The position numbers and the translations under genes are program-made. Shown here piece after piece: positions 6,523-9,455 of a DNA stretch of 9,455 nucleotides (positions are counted from its first letter, which is position 1; every line of letters starts with the position of its first letter). The notes below the pieces were generated by a model. The model was given only the letters and a program-made list of their open reading frames with translations. It was not told the origin of the DNA and made no database searches. The DNA lies in contig PBUX01000036.1 of assembly GCA_002728565.1 (NCBI GenBank), positions 29,152 through 38,606 of the forward strand, in the 5' to 3' direction. This DNA is from Methanobacteriota archaeon (lineage in GTDB: Archaea > Thermoplasmatota > Poseidoniia > Poseidoniales > Thalassarchaeaceae).

Positions 6523-9455
6523 GTGCACAAGGAGCCCGCATCTGGAAACGCTAGAAATCAGGCAGTTTCGATTGCACTGGTCTCGATTTTACTTACAGTA
6601 TACTTCGCTCCGTTTTCTCAAATTGAAATTGCCAATGGTACGAGCTATGAGAAAACTTCAGAATCGAGAAATTCCGATCCCTTCATTTGGGGCGTTAACG
6701 GCTCAAATGATACCGGATGGATAGACTTAGTTGCACTGGGGGCGGATCCAGAGAATGGCACTATGGCGTATGGTGACTTGCCCTTGAATTTCGCTCCAGG
6801 TGCACAGATTAGCAATCTGACCTTCGAGGTTTCCGTCAATGGAAGTGCAGGATATTGGGCCAATCAACCTCAGATGACAATATTGGATACACAGACTCAG
6901 ATTCTCGATTGGTCGGGCCTAGGGGATTTTGGCAGACAGAATGAATTCTCCGATAATCCTCCATCCCTTGTCGATTCGGTTCTGGATGCATCACTGAAAC
7001 CCAACTCCATTAGTGATGCATCATGGGATATCCCGACCGGCATTGAGATTACCGATTTAGTAATGGAGGTACTTAGGCCAGTTGATCCAAAGCTGTCCCT
7101 TTTGCCAATGAATGTAACAATTCATGATAGTGCCATTAATCCATATGATGGCAGGCTCTACCTTCTTGTTGACGATGACATGCTGCAATTGGATTACAAC
7201 TCAAATAAGCAGATTATCGATATTTCCGTGGGAATAGCTGCCAGGTCTCTATACATTGATACAAATCGTGAATTGGTACTCATTGGGGATGCATTCGGCC
7301 AATTGAGCTCTATCTCACTTACTGACTCATCGCAGTCCAGTCCCTTCCCATCTGATGTTAACTCATCCAATGATGACCCAATTATTGACATCACAGTTGA
7401 TCAATATGGAGTCATTTGGGCAGTTTCGGATTGTTCTGCTCATTATTTGATGCAAACAAACAATGCTTGGGGAACCATAGAATTCTGCCTGGGCCAAGAA
7501 AATGAGACTCCTCTGGAGATTATGGCAATCGGCAGGTCTCTGATTATCGCGACAGAGAATAACGGAGTACACCTAATTGAGTATAACCAGTCTGTCGATG
7601 GTTCAGAAATTAATGTCATTTCAAACAATATATGGGATTCTAGCAATTCTCTTTCTTCCAATAATATTGCTGATATTGAGTTGGTTAATGGAATCCTGTT
7701 GATTGCAACTTCCGATTCAGGAATTGATCGCTTTGACTACAATTCCGACACATGGCTAAGCTCTTGGACTTCGAACAATTGGCTCACTTCGGATGACGTC
7801 ATCGGACTTTCGTATTCACCAGGATGGTTGCATATTCTGGGAGACCAGTCAGTACAAGCTTACGACACTAATGCCCTAATTTTCCGTTCAGAGATTCAGC
7901 TTATCGATATTGGATTGTATGAAAGCGGCCACTCAATAAGCCCATGGCCAAGTGGTCTTCCTAGATCACCTGCTTCGACAATAGCACTAGTAAGCGACTC
8001 CTCTGGGACAATTGGCAGAGTACTTGAAGATGGGGCAGATGGCTCATTCAAGGTTGTCAGCAGCCCCTCCATAGAAAGTCCAGAAACTGTCTCATTTGTA
8101 GATAATCAAGGTTGGAATGACGTATGGATTGCGTCTGGCTCAGAGATCAACATCCTCGATAGTTCAGGTAGTATTTGGCTAGATCCCATAGATATTTCAG
8201 AATTCGTCTCTGACCCCGGATCAATTACAGAAATCCTTCAGGACTCAGATGGCTGGGTGTGGGTTGGAACAACCGAGAGTGGGGCCCATAGATTCAGTCA
8301 GAGCGACGGACAATATATTGGCTCGATACAAGGACTTAGCTCAAATCATGTGTCTAGCATGAGTTTTGACCATGGCAGTGGAATACTAGTTATCGGACAC
8401 CAGCAATCAGGAATTTCACTATACTCCACCTCTTCAAACACCGTTGAGTATATTTTTACTGAGTCTAACGGTCTTGACTCAAACCAGATACGTGACATTG
8501 CAACAAGATACGGAGTTGCGTATGCTGCCAGCGAGGGAGGAGGAGTATTACGTATCGATCTATATGGCAAAGCAGTTCTTGGGTCTTGGCAGTCCCTAGG
8601 AATCGATGGAGTAGAATCAGCACCCGTCGCAGTGGACGGAGACAGGGTCTTTTTCGGCCTCAAAGGCTTGGGCATTCTCGTAATAAATAGGATTACTGGG
8701 GACATCATGGACATTTGGACGCCCGATGACCCCAATGGAATTCCCGATGCCGACATAAACACACTTTCGATGGATTACTTCGGCGGGCTACTTGTAGGGT
8801 CGGAGGTTCAAAACACAGGTGCCGGGAGCAATGGTGGTCTGGCCCGATGGGATGGGACAAGTTGGGAACTCCTCCCCACCAGCATCCCTGGGAGAAACAA
8901 CGATCCTTTCGAGTTCTACGATGTTTCCAGTGACGATGAAGGAATCTACGCCGGAACAAACAGGGGGGCCTGCAAGTGGGATTGGGCGGACCCAAACACC
9001 CCCCAATCTTCGATAACCCTGGACAGGTGCTGGTCTTACCAGTGGCAAGGTGATGGTTTACCATCCCAATTTGTCATCTCCGTTGATCCAATAGGCACAA
9101 ATCTTCTCTATGCTGGAACATTTGAGGGAGCAGCAGTAATCAATACCCTAAATGGATCAATTGTGGATGTGTGGACTGCAGGAGACGAGACAGAGAGAGC
9201 CAGGGTTCACAAATTTGGAGATATAGTCTACCTAGGTTTCGAGAATTCGGGGATAGCCCGCTTCAATCTTTCTTCGTCGGAGTGGCTTCAGTCTTGGGAT
9301 GGATCACAGGGGGTGATTGATGATGATGATGTAACAGCACTGGCTCCAGGGCAATCGCAAGGAACAATGTGGGCCGGAGGGGACTTTGGTCTGACTTTGA
9401 TCGATCTAAATAATCAAACCCCATTGATTAGTTGGCAACTTGGAAACAACCAAGA
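6523..9455 (+). CDS. Large secreted beta-propeller repeat protein (3' end beyond window)
   Basis: The frame is open for 977 codons from GTG 6523 to the right edge, with in-frame stops just upstream. The N-terminus MHKEPASGNARNQ followed by AVSIALVSILLTVYFAPF looks like a signal peptide or signal anchor, so the rest is probably extracellular. Residues 60-200 resemble a beta-sandwich-type ectodomain. From about 200 onward there are repeated propeller-like blades of the two-component-regulator propeller type (Reg_prop), clearest at 376-447, 568-679 (SITEILQDSDGWVWVGTTESGAHRF, then GLSSNHVSSMSF and GLDSNQIRDIA), 742-785, 797-820, 849-884 and 894-962. There are only four cysteines (304, 322, 817, 836), in two pairs spaced 18 and 19 apart, suggesting disulfides. 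I count 13 N-X-S/T sequons. Large surface proteins of this kind are typical of marine archaea. The role could be adhesion, polymer binding or cell-surface structure, but no enzyme motif is visible. It is divergent from maeB. Confidence 0.9.
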   Translation, partial: MHKEPASGNARNQAVSIALVSILLTVYFAPFSQIEIANGTSYEKTSESRNSDPFIWGVNGSNDTGWIDLVALGADPENGTMAYGDLPLNFAPGAQISNLTFEVSVNGSAGYWANQPQMTILDTQTQILDWSGLGDFGRQNEFSDNPPSLVDSVLDASLKPNSISDASWDIPTGIEITDLVMEVLRPVDPKLSLLPMNVTIHDSAINPYDGRLYLLVDDDMLQLDYNSNKQIIDISVGIAARSLYIDTNRELVLIGDAFGQLSSISLTDSSQSSPFPSDVNSSNDDPIIDITVDQYGVIWAVSDCSAHYLMQTNNAWGTIEFCLGQENETPLEIMAIGRSLIIATENNGVHLIEYNQSVDGSEINVISNNIWDSSNSLSSNNIADIELVNGILLIATSDSGIDRFDYNSDTWLSSWTSNNWLTSDDVIGLSYSPGWLHILGDQSVQAYDTNALIFRSEIQLIDIGLYESGHSISPWPSGLPRSPASTIALVSDSSGTIGRVLEDGADGSFKVVSSPSIESPETVSFVDNQGWNDVWIASGSEINILDSSGSIWLDPIDISEFVSDPGSITEILQDSDGWVWVGTTESGAHRFSQSDGQYIGSIQGLSSNHVSSMSFDHGSGILVIGHQQSGISLYSTSSNTVEYIFTESNGLDSNQIRDIATRYGVAYAASEGGGVLRIDLYGKAVLGSWQSLGIDGVESAPVAVDGDRVFFGLKGLGILVINRITGDIMDIWTPDDPNGIPDADINTLSMDYFGGLLVGSEVQNTGAGSNGGLARWDGTSWELLPTSIPGRNNDPFEFYDVSSDDEGIYAGTNRGACKWDWADPNTPQSSITLDRCWSYQWQGDGLPSQFVISVDPIGTNLLYAGTFEGAAVINTLNGSIVDVWTAGDETERARVHKFGDIVYLGFENSGIARFNLSSSEWLQSWDGSQGVIDDDDVTALAPGQSQGTMWAGGDFGLTLIDLNNQTPLISWQLGNNQ
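6985..7022. repeat. Perfect 11-bp inverted repeat inside the propeller gene
   Basis: GATGCATCACT at 6985-6995 is exactly reverse-complementary to AGTGATGCATC at 7012-7022, with a 16-nt loop. Each arm also contains the self-palindrome GATGCATC. The arms encode DAS-L and S-DAS at residues about 155-167, so the same tripeptide appears twice. It could form an mRNA hairpin about 460 nt after the start or be a coincidence of repeated DAS codons. Confidence 0.6.

Noticed and set aside
6521..6724. A TTG-initiated 67-codon frame overlapping the propeller gene start
   Set aside because: It is out of frame with the long propeller frame, shows no domain and has no ribosome binding site. The GTG two bases later opens the real gene with a hydrophobic export signal.
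8346..9064. Minus-strand frames of 138 and 119 codons inside the propeller gene
   Set aside because: The plus-strand frame is uninterrupted and repeat-structured there. The antisense translations are rich in Pro, Ser, Cys and His and match nothing I recognise.
9319..9330. Four GAT codons in a row, as a possible microsatellite
   Set aside because: This encodes a short DDDD loop between propeller strands. It is too short to be a repeat element.
1..9455. CRISPR array, tRNA or rRNA gene, transposase or toxin-antitoxin pair
   Set aside because: I looked for regular direct repeats, tRNA-like cloverleaf arms and known protein motifs and saw none. Coding frames fill nearly all of the window.

Overview
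The window most resembles genomic DNA from a marine, heterotrophic archaeon, probably a Marine Group II euryarchaeon (Candidatus Poseidoniia/Poseidoniales). This is an inference and no marker gene is present. The base composition is moderate and slightly AT-rich. Arginine codons are often AGA or AGG. Genes are packed with short AT-rich gaps. The large surface-type gene seems to start at a leaderless GTG with a TATA-like element about 26 bp upstream, and the maeB ribosome binding site matches the archaeal 16S 3' end (GAGGTGAT). A bacterial origin is not excluded.

Layout: (1) 1-2319, minus strand, the N-terminal 773 residues of a polytopic membrane protein of unknown function, cut by the left edge. 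(2) 2320-2460, a short divergent intergenic region with a phased C-tract (G-tract on the other strand). (3) 2461-4068, plus strand, a complete ATP-dependent phosphoenolpyruvate carboxykinase (pckA) with a TTG start. (4) 4061-6346, minus strand, a complete MaeB-type malic enzyme fused to a phosphotransacetylase-like domain, convergent with pckA and overlapping it by 8 bp. (5) 6347-6522, a divergent intergenic region with a hairpin and ribosome binding site for maeB and a promoter for the next gene. (6) 6523-9455, plus strand, 977 residues of a secreted or membrane-anchored beta-propeller-rich surface protein, cut by the right edge.

How the genes fit together: PckA (oxaloacetate to PEP) and MaeB (malate to pyruvate) are the two C4-to-C3 decarboxylating exits from the TCA cycle, so this locus is a gluconeogenic and pyruvate-supply node typical of growth on proteins or lipids. 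Their tail-to-tail overlap leaves no room for separate terminators. The two flanking genes have no visible metabolic link to the pair. One looks like an integral membrane protein and the other like a large extracellular protein, possibly N-glycosylated.

I found no tRNA, rRNA, CRISPR array, insertion sequence or clear defence system. The best candidates for something undescribed are the large propeller protein with clustered glycosylation sequons, the unrecognised membrane protein, the double-start leader of maeB, and the phased C-tract between the first two genes.
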